Assembly (NCBI GenBank): GCA_963829725.1
Contig: CAWHJW010000012.1
Span: forward strand, 1 to 64,000
DNA: 64,000 bases
Direction of reading: 5' to 3'
Source: RYN-230 sp963829725
Lineage (GTDB): Bacteria > Actinomycetota > Actinomycetes > Streptosporangiales > Streptosporangiaceae
Made by a program: the position numbers and the translations under genes. The notes below the pieces were generated by a model. The model did no database searches and was not told the origin of the DNA. It was given only the letters and a program-made list of their open reading frames with translations. This document shows positions 51,259 through 60,351 of this stretch, one piece after another. Within the stretch, counting starts at the first letter, position 1. Every line of letters begins with the position of its first letter.

Positions 51259-52443
51259 ATGACAGCGCTGCCGATGTTCTCCCGGCACGCGAGGTGGGCG
51301 GTACCGGTCGGCGCCGTGGCCATCGCCGCCGCCGTGACGGCCGGTTCCATGATCAGCGTCGCCCAGGCCTCCCCCGAACTGCCGGCGCGCACGCCCGCGC
51401 AGCTGCTGGCCGCGGTGGCCGGGCAGACCGCCCCGCCGCCCGCGTTCACCGGGACCGTGGTGGAGACCGCGTCGCTGGGCATCCCGCAGCTGCCCGGCCT
51501 CGGTAACCAGAACTCGGCCACGTCGCTGCTCGCCGGATCGCACACGATCAAGGTGTGGTACGCCAACCCGGCGCACTTCCGGCTGGCCGTGCCGGTGCCG
51601 CTGAGCGAGACCGACCTGATCCACAGCGGCCGCCAGGTATGGCTGTGGCAGAGCAGCACGAACAGCGTGACCAAGATGCAGCTGCCGGCCAGGGCCGCCG
51701 CCGGGTCCGCCCCGATGGCCACCCCGGCGCCCACCGGGGTCCCGCTCACCCCGCAGCAGGCGGCCAGCGAGGCGCTCAAGGCGGCCGGGCCCAGCACCTA
51801 CATCAGCGTGCAGCGCACCGTCTCGGTGGCCGGGCAGCCTGCCTACCAGCTGGCGCTGAGCCCGAAGTCGGGGAGCTCGCTGATCGGCCGGGTGACGATC
51901 GCGATCGACGCGGCCAAGAACGTGCCGCTGCGGGTCCAGGTGTTCGCCCGCGGGGCGCGCACTCCCGCCTTCCAGGTCGGCTTCACCTCCATCTCCTACG
52001 TGGCCCCGGCCGCGGCCAACTTCACCTTCACCCCGCCGCGCGGCGCCAAGGTCAAGAACGTCACCCTGCCCGCCGACGCCGCGCCTAAGTCCGCCGCGCC
52101 GGCTGGCCAGGCGGCCGGGCAGTTCCAGGTGGTCGGCAAGGACTGGCTGTCGGTGGCGGTGCTGCCCGCCTCGGCCCTGGCCGGGCTGACCGGGATGGGC
52201 AGCGCGGCCGGCGCGGCCGGGCAGGCGGCCCAGTCCGCGGCCTCCGGCTCCGGCGGCAGCGGCGAGAGCGCCGCCATCATGGGGGCGCTGCTCGGCTCGG
52301 CGCGGGCCGTGCACGGGACCTGGGGCAGCGGCCGGCTGCTGCGGACCAGCCTTGTCTCGGTGCTGATCACCGACAGCGGGCACGTGCTGGTCGGCGCGGT
52401 GGCACCCGCGGTGCTCTACGCCGCCGCCGCACAGGTGAAGTGA
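51259..52443 (+). CDS. secreted LolA-like/DUF2092 protein
   Basis: 394 aa. A signal peptide or anchor is clear: RHARWAVPVGAVAIAAAVTA then MISVAQASP. The mature part resembles LolA/DUF2092 beta-shell proteins: HTIKVWYANPAHFRLAVPVP, SGRQVWLWQSSTNSV, RTVSVAGQPAYQLALSPKSG and TIAIDAAKNVPLRVQVFARG, with SYVAPAAANFTFTPPRGAKV. Such proteins in actinobacteria are often regulated by the adjacent two-component system and may bind lipids or modulate the sensor. It is followed 12 nt later by an ABC transporter. Confidence 0.75.
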   Translation: MTALPMFSRHARWAVPVGAVAIAAAVTAGSMISVAQASPELPARTPAQLLAAVAGQTAPPPAFTGTVVETASLGIPQLPGLGNQNSATSLLAGSHTIKVWYANPAHFRLAVPVPLSETDLIHSGRQVWLWQSSTNSVTKMQLPARAAAGSAPMATPAPTGVPLTPQQAASEALKAAGPSTYISVQRTVSVAGQPAYQLALSPKSGSSLIGRVTIAIDAAKNVPLRVQVFARGARTPAFQVGFTSISYVAPAAANFTFTPPRGAKVKNVTLPADAAPKSAAPAGQAAGQFQVVGKDWLSVAVLPASALAGLTGMGSAAGAAGQAAQSAASGSGGSGESAAIMGALLGSARAVHGTWGSGRLLRTSLVSVLITDSGHVLVGAVAPAVLYAAAAQVK

Positions 52444-52455
52444 GCGTCGGCTGAG

Positions 52456-53580
52456 GTGAGCACCGAGCAGGCAGCAGGCACGGGGGACGCGGCGGTGGGT
52501 GAGCCGGCCGCCGCGGCGCAGGCCTCAGGGCGGATGGACAGGCCATCCGCCGCGGCGCAGGCCGCGGGGCGGCTGGACAGGCCATGCCGCCGCGGCGCAG
52601 GCCGCGGGGCGGGAGGTCGGGGCCCCGGCTGCCGCCGCGGGTCAGCCGGGCGACCCGGCGGTCGCCACGGCCGGGCTGACCAAGCGGTTCCGTAGCGGCC
52701 AGCTGGCCGTGGACGACCTCGGCATGCTGGTGCCGCGCGGCAGCGTCTACGGGTTCCTCGGGCCGAACGGCTCCGGGAAGACCACCACGATCCGGATGCT
52801 GCTCGGCCTGGCCTACCCGACCCGCGGCAGCGTGGCCCTGCTCGGCGTGCCCATGCCCGCTGGCACCGTGCAGGTGCTGCCCCGGGTCGGCTCGCTGGTC
52901 GAGGGCCCCGCCTTCTACCCGCAGCTGTCCGGGTGGGACAACCTGGCCCGGCTGGACGCGGCGGACCGGACCGCTAACCCGCGCACTGCCCGGGCCCGGA
53001 TCGGCGCGGCGCTGGACCGGGTTGGGCTGCTCGCGGCGAAGAAGAAGCATTTCCGGGCCTACTCGCTCGGCATGAAGCAGCGGCTGGCCATCGCGGCCAG
53101 CCTGCTCCGCCCGCGGGAGCTGATCATCCTGGACGAGCCGACCAACGGCCTCGACCCGCAGGGCACCCGCGAGGTCCGCGGCCTGATCCGGGAGATCGCC
53201 GCGGACGGGATCACCGTGCTGGTCTCCTCGCACCTGCTCGCCGAGGTGGAGCAGATCTGCACCCAGGTCGGGGTGATGCGGGCCTGCGGCTGGTGTTCCA
53301 GGGGTCACTGGAGGAACTGCGCACCCGGGGCGCCGCCCGGATCTGCGTGCGCACCCCGGAGCCGCAGCGCGCCGCTGAGGTGCTCAGCAAGCTCGGGCTG
53401 GCTGACGTGGCGGCCGGCGACGGTGAGGCCACCGCCCTGCTGGGCGAGGCCGCGCCCGAGCACGTCTGCCGCGAGCTGGTGTACGCCTACGTGCCGGTGG
53501 CCGGGCTGGACACGCCGCGGCCCAGCCTGGAGGACCTGTTCGTCGGGCTGACCGGGGAGGGCTTCGATGTCGACGGCTGA
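52456..53580 (+). CDS. ABC transporter ATP-binding protein (two frame changes in this sequence)
   Basis: Blocks in order: ATAGLTKRFRSGQLAVDDLG, Walker A GFLGPNGSGKTTTIRMLLG, Q-loop replaced by VGSLVEGPAFYPQLSGWDN, signature AYSLGMKQRLAIAASLL, Walker B ELIILDEPTNGLDPQG, H-loop VLVSSHLLAEVEQ. This is the DrrA/BcrA-like group. GTG 52456 opens an Ala-rich repeat leader (AAAQASGRMDRPSAAAQAAG) and the frame changes near 52585 inside it. After GVMRAC near 53285 the rest (LVFQGSLEELRTRGAARI to the stop) is in another frame. The net length stays a multiple of three. The gene end overlaps the permease start by 14 nt. Confidence 0.8.
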
Positions 53581-54469
53581 CCTGGCCGCTGCCCCGGACG
53601 GCAGCGCGCTGGCCCGGGGTGAGCGGGCACCGGGGGCCGTTAGGCAATGGAACCGGTTGCTGGGGTCGGAGCTGCGCCTCATCTTCCGGCGCTGGCGCAA
53701 CCTCGCGCTGCTGGCCGTGCTGATCGTGCTGCCGGTAGTGCTGGGCATCGGGCTGCGGGTGTCCACGCCGCACGGCGGCGGCGGCGGGGGCGGGCCGAAC
53801 TCGGCGTTCTTCGCGCAGCTGGCCGGGAACGGGGTGTTCCTGTCCTTCCTGGCCCTGACCATCCTGCTCACCCTGGTGCTGCCGCTGGTGGTCGCGGTCG
53901 TGGCCGGGGACTCGATCGCCGGCGAGTCCGGCCTCGGGACGCTGCGCTACCTGCTGACCGTGCCCGCGGGCCGGACCCGGCTGCTGTCGGTCAAGTACGC
54001 CGCGGTGGTGATCTTCGGGCTGGCCTCCTGCCTGCTCGTCTCCGCGGTGTCCCTGATCATGGGGGCCATCCTGTTCCCGGTCGGGCCGGTGACGCTGCTA
54101 TCCGGGACCACCGTGCCGCTCGCCGACGGGCTGCTCCGGCTGCTGTTCGTGACGCTGTACGTCGCGGCGGGGATGGCCGCGCTGGGCGCCATCGGCCTGG
54201 CCATCTCCACGCTCACCGAGCACCCGATCGGCGCCATCGCGGCCATCCTGGTGCTCGCCGTGGCCAGTGAGGTGGCCGACAACGTGCCGCAGTTCGCGGT
54301 GATCCACCCGTTCCTGCCGACGCACTTCTGGCTGTCCTTCGACTCGCTGCTCCGCTCGCCGGTCGCCACCGGCGACCTGGTGCACGGGCTGCTGTCCTTC
54401 GCCACCTACATCGTGATCTTCGGCTCGATCGCCTGGGCCCGCTTCACCAGCGCCGACGTCACCAGCTGA
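53567..54469 (+). CDS. ABC transporter permease
   Basis: 300 aa with six helices of the ABC-2 type: LALLAVLIVLPVVLGIGL, FLSFLALTILLTLVLPLVVA, VVAGDSIAGESGLGTLRYLL (conserved Glu/Gly loop), VVIFGLASCLLVSAVSLIMG, AAGMAALGAIGLAISTLTEH, and a final helix in TYIVIFGSIAWARF. It is translationally coupled to the ATPase. Together they may export a lipid, peptide or drug under the divergent two-component system. Confidence 0.85.
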   Translation: MSTADLAAAPDGSALARGERAPGAVRQWNRLLGSELRLIFRRWRNLALLAVLIVLPVVLGIGLRVSTPHGGGGGGGPNSAFFAQLAGNGVFLSFLALTILLTLVLPLVVAVVAGDSIAGESGLGTLRYLLTVPAGRTRLLSVKYAAVVIFGLASCLLVSAVSLIMGAILFPVGPVTLLSGTTVPLADGLLRLLFVTLYVAAGMAALGAIGLAISTLTEHPIGAIAAILVLAVASEVADNVPQFAVIHPFLPTHFWLSFDSLLRSPVATGDLVHGLLSFATYIVIFGSIAWARFTSADVTS

Positions 54470-54501
54470 ACGTGGCGCGGCCGGCCGGGCCAGGGCCGTG
54501 C

Positions 54502-54963
54502 TCAGCACATCGTGTAGGCGTGCCGCTGACGCGGATCGGAGTAGGAGCAGCGCGATTGCGTGGCGCCGCCGGAATTCTTGAGCGTGCCGGTGTCCCCGGT
54601 GTTGTTCCAGATGTACCAGGAATGATCCCAGTACCGGCTGGCCGGGCCGTTGATGCCTCGCCCGGTGTGGATCTTCACATACCCGTGCGCCTTCAGCTGG
54701 TAGGGCCCGAACGTGTAGATATGGCGAGCCGTGTCGCGCAGCGTCCAGTGGGTCAGGGTGACCGCATGTCCCGTGCGGTTGTACAACTGGACCCACTCAG
54801 CATCCAGGCTGGTGTTCGAGCCACGGTCCGGGCCGGGCGAGTTGTAGTAGATCTCGTGGATAACGATCGGCGACGTGGCGGCCTGGGCTGCGGCGGGCAG
54901 CACCGGGCTCAGCATGACGGCGATCCCTGCGGCCGTGGCCGCGATTATTGCTAATCTTCGCAT
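54502..54963 (-). CDS. secreted lamin-tail-domain protein
   Basis: 153 aa. Signal peptide LAIIAATAAGIAVMLSPVLP-AAAQA, then a lamin-tail (LTD) beta-sandwich: IVIHEIYYNSPGPD, DAEWVQLYNRTGHAVTLTHW, TLRDTARHIYTFGPYQLKAH and WNNTGDTGTLKNSGG, ending with a likely disulfide pair. Bacterial LTD proteins are often attached to secreted nucleases or surface proteins; here the domain stands alone. Confidence 0.85.
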   Translation of the reverse strand: MRRLAIIAATAAGIAVMLSPVLPAAAQAATSPIVIHEIYYNSPGPDRGSNTSLDAEWVQLYNRTGHAVTLTHWTLRDTARHIYTFGPYQLKAHGYVKIHTGRGINGPASRYWDHSWYIWNNTGDTGTLKNSGGATQSRCSYSDPRQRHAYTMC

Positions 54964-55116
54964 GATTCCCTCACCGGTTTATGCGCACGGGTTCCCGTTA
55001 CCCGGCACTTGTGCTTAAACGGCGACCGTAGTCATCAGGCGCCAATCAGGGCAGGGGCGTTAGGCCTTAAGGCCGGGCCATCGTCCGCCTGGGGTTCCAG
55101 CCAGGGCGCAGGGGAG

Positions 55117-55848
55117 TCAGCGGCTGGCCGGCGGGGACCAGGCAGCGGGAGCGAGGGTGCCGTCCACCGCCGCCTGGGCGACGTCGGTGAGGCGGAGGTT
55201 CTTGTTCCGGGCGTGAGCGCGCAGCCGGGCGAACGCCTCGGCCAGGCTGACCCCGGCCCGCTCGGAGATGACCCCTTTGGCCTGCTCGATCACTACGCGG
55301 CTGGTCAGGGCGCCGGACAGCTGCTCGTTGAGGCGCTGCGCCTCGTCGCTGACCTGATGCTGGATGATGCTGAGGGCGGCGAGGTCGGCGAAGGCGCGGG
55401 CGACGACGACGTCCGCCTCCTCCATCACAGCGCGGTCGGTACTGAGCAGGTTCAGCGCGCCGATGGTCACGTCCCGCAGCCGCAGCGGCAGCGCCGACGC
55501 AGACTGGAAGCCGGCCTGGAGGGCGGCGGTGGCGAAGACGGGCCAGCGGCCGGCGTCGGCCACCAGGTTCTCTTGCCGGACCGGCTCACCGCTCCGGAAG
55601 GCGTCGAAGCAGGGACCCTGCTCAGCCTGCAGCTCGAACAGCTCCAGCAGGCGCATCGCCTCGCTGGAGGAGGCCACCAGCCCCAGGCTGCCGGACGGCG
55701 AGGCCAGCATCACCCCGGCGGCAGACACGCCGAGCAGGTTGACGCACCGGTCCGTGAGGCGGGTGAGCAGCTCGACGACGTCGTAATCCTCGACGAGGGT
55801 GTCGGCCATCTCGACGAGAGAGCGGACCACATCGGATTCACGGGTCAT
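55117..55848 (-). CDS. GAF-ANTAR domain regulator
   Basis: 243 aa. An N-terminal helix (VRSLVEMADTLVEDYDVVEL) leads to a GAF domain (LLGVSAAGVMLASPSGSLG, EQGPCFDAFRSGEPV, ASALPLRLRDVTIGALNLLS) and the C-terminal ANTAR RNA-binding bundle (SRVVIEQAKGVISERAGVSL, FARLRAHARNKNLRLTDVAQ). ANTAR proteins act as RNA-binding antiterminators. ATG 55848. It lies 99 nt downstream of a paralog on the same strand. Confidence 0.87.
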   Translation of the reverse strand: MTRESDVVRSLVEMADTLVEDYDVVELLTRLTDRCVNLLGVSAAGVMLASPSGSLGLVASSSEAMRLLELFELQAEQGPCFDAFRSGEPVRQENLVADAGRWPVFATAALQAGFQSASALPLRLRDVTIGALNLLSTDRAVMEEADVVVARAFADLAALSIIQHQVSDEAQRLNEQLSGALTSRVVIEQAKGVISERAGVSLAEAFARLRAHARNKNLRLTDVAQAAVDGTLAPAAWSPPASR

Positions 55849-55947
55849 CTCGAGTCACCTTCTCTGAGCGCCCGCGGCCTGCCGGTTGCCGGGCGGCAGC
55901 CCGGGCCTTCAGTACCGATCCTAGTATCGGTGAACGATCGCACCAGG

Positions 55948-56697
55948 TCATTCGAGACGCAGTGTGCGGTCGATGATGTCCCGGGCCACATCGTTGATGA
56001 GCTGGTCGTGGCTGAAGGCGAACGCCCGCAGCCGGATCAGCGCCTCAGTGACGCTAATCTCCTCCTGGACCGAGACTATGCCGGCCGCGTTGTGCACCAT
56101 GAAGTGGAAGTCCGCGCCCGACTCGAGTGCCTGCGCCATCACATCGGACGGTGCCCCGGCCTGCACGTCCAGTACCCAGCGGGCCATCACGTCGGCCATC
56201 ACCAGTGCGTCAGCGTGCTGGTCGGCGGTCAGCGGGCCGGACCGGTCCCGGTACAAGTTGAGCGCGCCCAGGCGCACCGTGCCGACCCGCAGCGGGAACC
56301 CGAACACCGCCCGCACCCCGGCCTGCAGCGCCGGCGGGGTGAACGCGATCCACCGGCGGGCCGCCGGGTCGGCCAGGTCGGGCTCGGCCACCACCGCGTC
56401 CAGATGGTAGGCATCAACACAGGGGCCCTCACCCAGCGTGTACTGCAGGTCCTCGATCAGCTTGCTTACATTGTCGCTGGCACACAGCGACCCACGGGGG
56501 ATGTCACCGGACATGAGCATGACCCCGGCGCCGTCCACGCTAAGAATCCCCGGGCACACCGCGCACAGCTGGGCCGCGGGCCACTCGCTGCCCCCGGCGG
56601 AGAGCTCCGCCAGTAGCCGGTGCAGCCTGTCGCCCGCCACCTCAATGACCCCGTCCCAGGCAGCCCGCGGACAGGCTAACGACACCACGGCACTCAT
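55948..56697 (-). CDS. GAF-ANTAR domain regulator (paralog)
   Basis: 249 aa. GAF domain: LSVDGAGVMLMSGDIPRGSL, LGEGPCVDAYHLDAVVAEPD, VFGFPLRVGTVRLGALNLYR. ANTAR part: MVHNAAGIVSVQEEISVTEA, LIRLRAFAFSHDQLINDVAR. In the ANTAR start the usual IxQAKG is VHNAAG, so the RNA-binding surface is somewhat changed. Same strand and order as the paralog downstream; divergent from the STAS-PAS gene. Confidence 0.85.
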   Translation of the reverse strand: MSAVVSLACPRAAWDGVIEVAGDRLHRLLAELSAGGSEWPAAQLCAVCPGILSVDGAGVMLMSGDIPRGSLCASDNVSKLIEDLQYTLGEGPCVDAYHLDAVVAEPDLADPAARRWIAFTPPALQAGVRAVFGFPLRVGTVRLGALNLYRDRSGPLTADQHADALVMADVMARWVLDVQAGAPSDVMAQALESGADFHFMVHNAAGIVSVQEEISVTEALIRLRAFAFSHDQLINDVARDIIDRTLRLE

Positions 56698-57152
56698 TCA
56701 CCTGCCAGCTCCTTCAGCGAAGGAAGGACAGCATCAGCAGGGTCTGGACTCGACGCCCTTCCGGGGCCCGGGCTGCCGGGCCACTCAAGACCAACGTTAC
56801 GCCATGGATGTGGTGGCGGCAGCCCGTGCCACGGCACCCGGAGCGGCCGCGGTCAGCTCGCCGGGGCCTGACGCTGTCATCCAGCCGCGCCACGGCACGA
56901 GTTCACCCGGGCCTGCGGCTACCCGGGCCTGCGGCGGGAGCGTATCGTCGGACCCGGATGATCAGCATTAGCAGCACACGCTGCGCCCGTGCGGGTGCAG
57001 CGACCGCGTCGCTCCAGACCCTGGCGGCACGGCCTGTCGTGGCCGGCTCTCACCTGAAGGTGCGCCAGTGATGTCCCAGTCAGCATGCTCGTTGTGTGTG
57101 CCGCGCCGGATCACCCGGCTGGCGCCGCACTGCGCCCGCCCCGGAAGCTGCC
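56698..57152. promoter_or_regulatory. divergent intergenic region between GAF-ANTAR and STAS-PAS genes
   Basis: 455 bp without a supported gene. A 16-17-bp direct repeat ACCCGGGCCTGCGGC occurs twice in tandem at about 56906-56937, and a GCCACGGCAC motif twice further left. Promoters for both genes should lie here; boxes cannot be assigned. Confidence 0.45.
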
Positions 57153-58142
57153 ATGCTTGAGAACGCCACCCCGGTGCGCTGGGCAGGCTGGCAGTCCGTG
57201 CTGGCGCTCCCGGAACATGTCGATGGGTCCAACGCCCCGCAGATACGGCAGCAGTTGCTGTCGGTTATCGGCCGCGGCGCGACGGTGCTGATCGCGGACA
57301 TGACCATGACGATCTCGTGTGATCACGCGGGCGCGGATGCGCTGGCCTCTGCCTACCAGCGTTCCGTGGCGACCGGGACCGAGCTCCGGCTGGTGGTCAC
57401 GGCGCAGGCCGTCGCCGCGGTGCTCGGCCATCATGGCCTGGACCGGCTGCTGCCTGTCTACCCGTCCCTGGAGGCGGCCAAGGCGGCCGTGTTCCCCGGG
57501 AAGGGCCCGGACATCGCCCCGGCTGTGCTGCGCGAACTGATCGACGCGTTCCCCGACGGGGTAGCGCTGGCCGACGACCACGGCATGCTCACCCTGGCCA
57601 ACGCACGGCTCGCGGACATGTTCGGCTGCGATCGCGCCGAGTTGGTCGGCCGGGGTGTTGAGTCGCTCATCTCGGTCGAGCCGCAGGACGGCTACCGCAG
57701 CCACCGGGCCGGCCGCGGGCTGGCCGCGTGGAACGGCCCGGTGGATGCGGGGCTCAGCCTCATCGGGCCGCGGCTGGTCGGGCTCCGCGCGGACGGCACC
57801 ACCTTCCCGGCCGAGATCAGCCTCAGCCCGGTGCCGACTGCGGTAGGCCGGTTCACCCTCGCCGTGATCCGCGATGCCAGCAGGGCCCGCCGCCTCGAAG
57901 ACCGCGCGGGCCTGGCGGACCTGGCCGGGGAGGCCGGCGTCACCGGGCAGGAACACCGCGGCCGGCCATGGCCCGACAGCATCATCACGACCCTCTTCCA
58001 CGCCGGGCTCTGCCTGGAGGCGGCCAGGGCCGTGTCCCCGGAGGTGACCGGGCCGTATATCAGCGAAGCCGTCGGCCACCTGGACGACACCATCCGCGCG
58101 ATCCGCGACCTCGCGTTCACCAGCGGCCGCGGCAGCCACTAG
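57153..58142 (+). CDS. STAS-PAS protein with a histidine-kinase stub
   Basis: 329 aa. Residues about 10-110 are STAS-like (LALPEHVDGSNAPQIRQQLL, VLIADMTMTISCDHAGADAL). Residues 128-245 form a PAS domain (ELIDAFPDGVALADDHGMLT, LANARLADMFGCDRAELVGR). The last 70 residues, WPDSIITTLFHAGLCLEAAR then EAVGHLDDTIRAIRDLAF, match the dimerisation helices of DevS-like kinases, but the phospho-acceptor DLHD segment and the whole ATPase domain are missing. It may bind partners of the anti-sigma/STAS or kinase type. ATG 57153 follows GGAAG. Confidence 0.75.
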   Translation: MLENATPVRWAGWQSVLALPEHVDGSNAPQIRQQLLSVIGRGATVLIADMTMTISCDHAGADALASAYQRSVATGTELRLVVTAQAVAAVLGHHGLDRLLPVYPSLEAAKAAVFPGKGPDIAPAVLRELIDAFPDGVALADDHGMLTLANARLADMFGCDRAELVGRGVESLISVEPQDGYRSHRAGRGLAAWNGPVDAGLSLIGPRLVGLRADGTTFPAEISLSPVPTAVGRFTLAVIRDASRARRLEDRAGLADLAGEAGVTGQEHRGRPWPDSIITTLFHAGLCLEAARAVSPEVTGPYISEAVGHLDDTIRAIRDLAFTSGRGSH

Positions 58143-58581
58143 GCGCCACCGGGGCCGGCGCCGCCGTGTCGTGCGCCCGCTGTGTCGTGCGCCCGCCGCG
58201 GTCTGTGCCCGCCACGCCGTCGGGCCGCGCTGCGGCGCAGTCGCTCCTGCGGAGTTGTGTTACTACTGACTGGAGTTGTTCGGTTGACGTGCAAGTTGCG
58301 CATGGTGCTAGGCATTTAAGCGCGGGAGAGGTAACGTGACAGCACTGCTCCGGACCCAGGCAGTGGCGAGCGCGATATCTGCCGTTGCCAGGCGCGGGGC
58401 CGGATTTTTTTAGCTGTAGGGCACCCGCCCGCCTGCTGTCCCGGCGGGAGGTTAGGGGGGCATCTCCTAGCCGGGAGGGGGACCGGCAGCGTTGTCATGC
58501 TGCTGCCGGACGGGAACCCGCGCAGTGGGAGCACCCCGCCAGGGCTTCCGCTGCGCGGGGCCCCGGGCGGCCCGCCTGAGG
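58143..58581. other. intergenic region between convergent genes
   Basis: No coding frame is supported. It holds a tandem direct repeat TGTCGTGCGCCCGC (58166-58195), an AT-rich patch around 58255-58320, a T7 run at 58405, and a hairpin with 9-bp arms CCCGCGCAG/CTGCGCGGG (58517-58559), probably the terminator of the acyl-CoA synthetase gene. Confidence 0.5.
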
Positions 58582-60351
58582 CTACCCCTTGAGGCTGGGG
58601 AAGTCTTCTTCCCAGAACTCCAGGGTGCCGCGCGGGCCGGTGGCGGCCCCGGCGCCGGCGCCCGCCGGAACCGCACCGGGCTCGCCGAGTCGCACGGTCT
58701 CCTGGCCACGCAGTTCCACCCGGCGGATCTTGCCGGAGATCGTCTTGGGCAGCTCGCTGAACTCCAGCCTGCGCACCCGCTTGTAGGGGGCCAGCCGCTG
58801 GCGGGCGTAGGCCAGGATCGACAGCGCCGTCTCGGCGGTCGGCGACCAGCCCGCGGCCAGGGTCACGTACGCCTTGGGGACGGCGAACCGCATCGGGTCG
58901 GGCGATGGCACCACCGCGGCCTCGGCCACCGCCTCGTGCTCGATCAGCACGCTCTCCAGCTCGAACGGGGAGATGCGGTAGTCCGAGGCCTTGAACACGT
59001 CGTCGGTCCGGCCGATGTAGGTGAGGTAGCCATCGGCTTCCCGGCTGGCCACGTCCCCGGTGTGGTAGTACCCGTCGCGCATGGCCTCCGCAGCGCGCTG
59101 GGCGTCTCCCCGGTACCCGGTCATCAGCCCGAGCGGGCGCCGGGACAGGTCCAGGCACATCTCGCCCTCCTCGGCGGCCTGCCCGGTCAGCGGGTCTACC
59201 AGCACCACCTCGTACCCGGGCAGCGGGCGCCCCATCGACCCGGGGCGGACCGGCTGCCCGGGGGAGTTGCCCACCTGGGCCGTGGTCTCGGTCTGGCCGT
59301 AGCCGTCCCGGACGGTCAGGTTCCAGGCCCGGCGGACCTGCTCGATGACCTCCGGGTTGAGCGGTTCCCCGGCGGCCACGCACTCGCGCAGCCGGGTCAC
59401 GTCACAGCTGGCCAGGTCGGCCTGGAGGAGCAGCCGCCACACGGTCGGGGGAGCGCAGAACGTGGTCACCCCGTATTCGCCGATAGCGTCCATCAGCGCC
59501 TGCGCGGAGAACCGCTCGTGGCCGAGCAACAGCGCGGTCGCGCCCGCGTTCCACGGCGCGTACACATTGCTCCAGGCGTGCTTGGCCCAGCCCGGCGAGG
59601 AGATGTTCAGGTGCACATCGCCGGGCTGCAGGCCGATCCAGTACATGGTGGACAGGTGCCCGGCCGGGTACGAGGCGTGGGTATGCTCGACCAGCTTGGG
59701 CTGCGCGGTGGTGCCGGAGGTGAAGTACAGCAGCAGCGGGTCGCTGGCGCGCGTCACGCCGTCCGGGATGAACAGTTCGCTGGCTGCCGCCGACTCGGTG
59801 AACGCATGCCAGCCCGCGGGCGGCTCCCCGCCGGAGCCGAGGCTGACCGCGATCCGGGTCCAGCCGCCGGGCACCGCGTCGAACCGGTCGGCCAGCGCCG
59901 TCTCGGTCACCACGTGCCGGACGCTGCCCCGGGCCACCCGGTCGGCCAGGTCCTCGGGCCCCAGCAGGGTGCTGCCCGGGATGATCACCACGCCGAGCTT
60001 CATGGCGGCCAGGATGACCTCCCAGAGCGGGGCGATGTTGCCCAGCATGAGCAGCAGCCGGTCGCCCCGCCGGGCACCGAGGCCGCGCAGCCAGTTGGCC
60101 ACCTGGCTGGACCGGACGGCCAGGGCGCCGAAACTCATCCGGGCCGCGGCGTCGGTATCAGCGACGATGCGCAGCGCGTCGCGGTCCGGGTGCTCCGCAG
60201 CGATGACGTCGAACCAGTCGAGGGCCCAGTTGAACTCCTCCAGGTGCGGCCAGGAGAACTCGGCCACCGCGGCCGCATAGTTCACCCGGTGCCGGAGCAG
60301 CAGATCACGCGCGGAACGGAAGGCAAGCGTCGCTGATTGCACATCGGTCAT
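58582..60351 (-). CDS. AMP-forming acyl-CoA synthetase (acetyl/medium-chain type)
   Basis: 589 aa ANL-superfamily enzyme joining an acid to CoA with ATP. Motifs: LLLYFTSGTTAQPKLVEHTH (P-loop A3), YGQTETTAQVG (A5), YHTGDVASREADGYLTYIGR (A7/A8), DDVFKASDYRISPFELESVL and PKTISGKIRRVELR with the catalytic Lys. The N-terminal FNWALDWFDVIAAEHPDRDA is like acetyl-CoA/medium-chain synthetases. A 30-residue C-terminal tail extends beyond the family. ATG 60351. Substrate is unknown. Confidence 0.9.
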   Translation of the reverse strand: MTDVQSATLAFRSARDLLLRHRVNYAAAVAEFSWPHLEEFNWALDWFDVIAAEHPDRDALRIVADTDAAARMSFGALAVRSSQVANWLRGLGARRGDRLLLMLGNIAPLWEVILAAMKLGVVIIPGSTLLGPEDLADRVARGSVRHVVTETALADRFDAVPGGWTRIAVSLGSGGEPPAGWHAFTESAAASELFIPDGVTRASDPLLLYFTSGTTAQPKLVEHTHASYPAGHLSTMYWIGLQPGDVHLNISSPGWAKHAWSNVYAPWNAGATALLLGHERFSAQALMDAIGEYGVTTFCAPPTVWRLLLQADLASCDVTRLRECVAAGEPLNPEVIEQVRRAWNLTVRDGYGQTETTAQVGNSPGQPVRPGSMGRPLPGYEVVLVDPLTGQAAEEGEMCLDLSRRPLGLMTGYRGDAQRAAEAMRDGYYHTGDVASREADGYLTYIGRTDDVFKASDYRISPFELESVLIEHEAVAEAAVVPSPDPMRFAVPKAYVTLAAGWSPTAETALSILAYARQRLAPYKRVRRLEFSELPKTISGKIRRVELRGQETVRLGEPGAVPAGAGAGAATGPRGTLEFWEEDFPSLKG

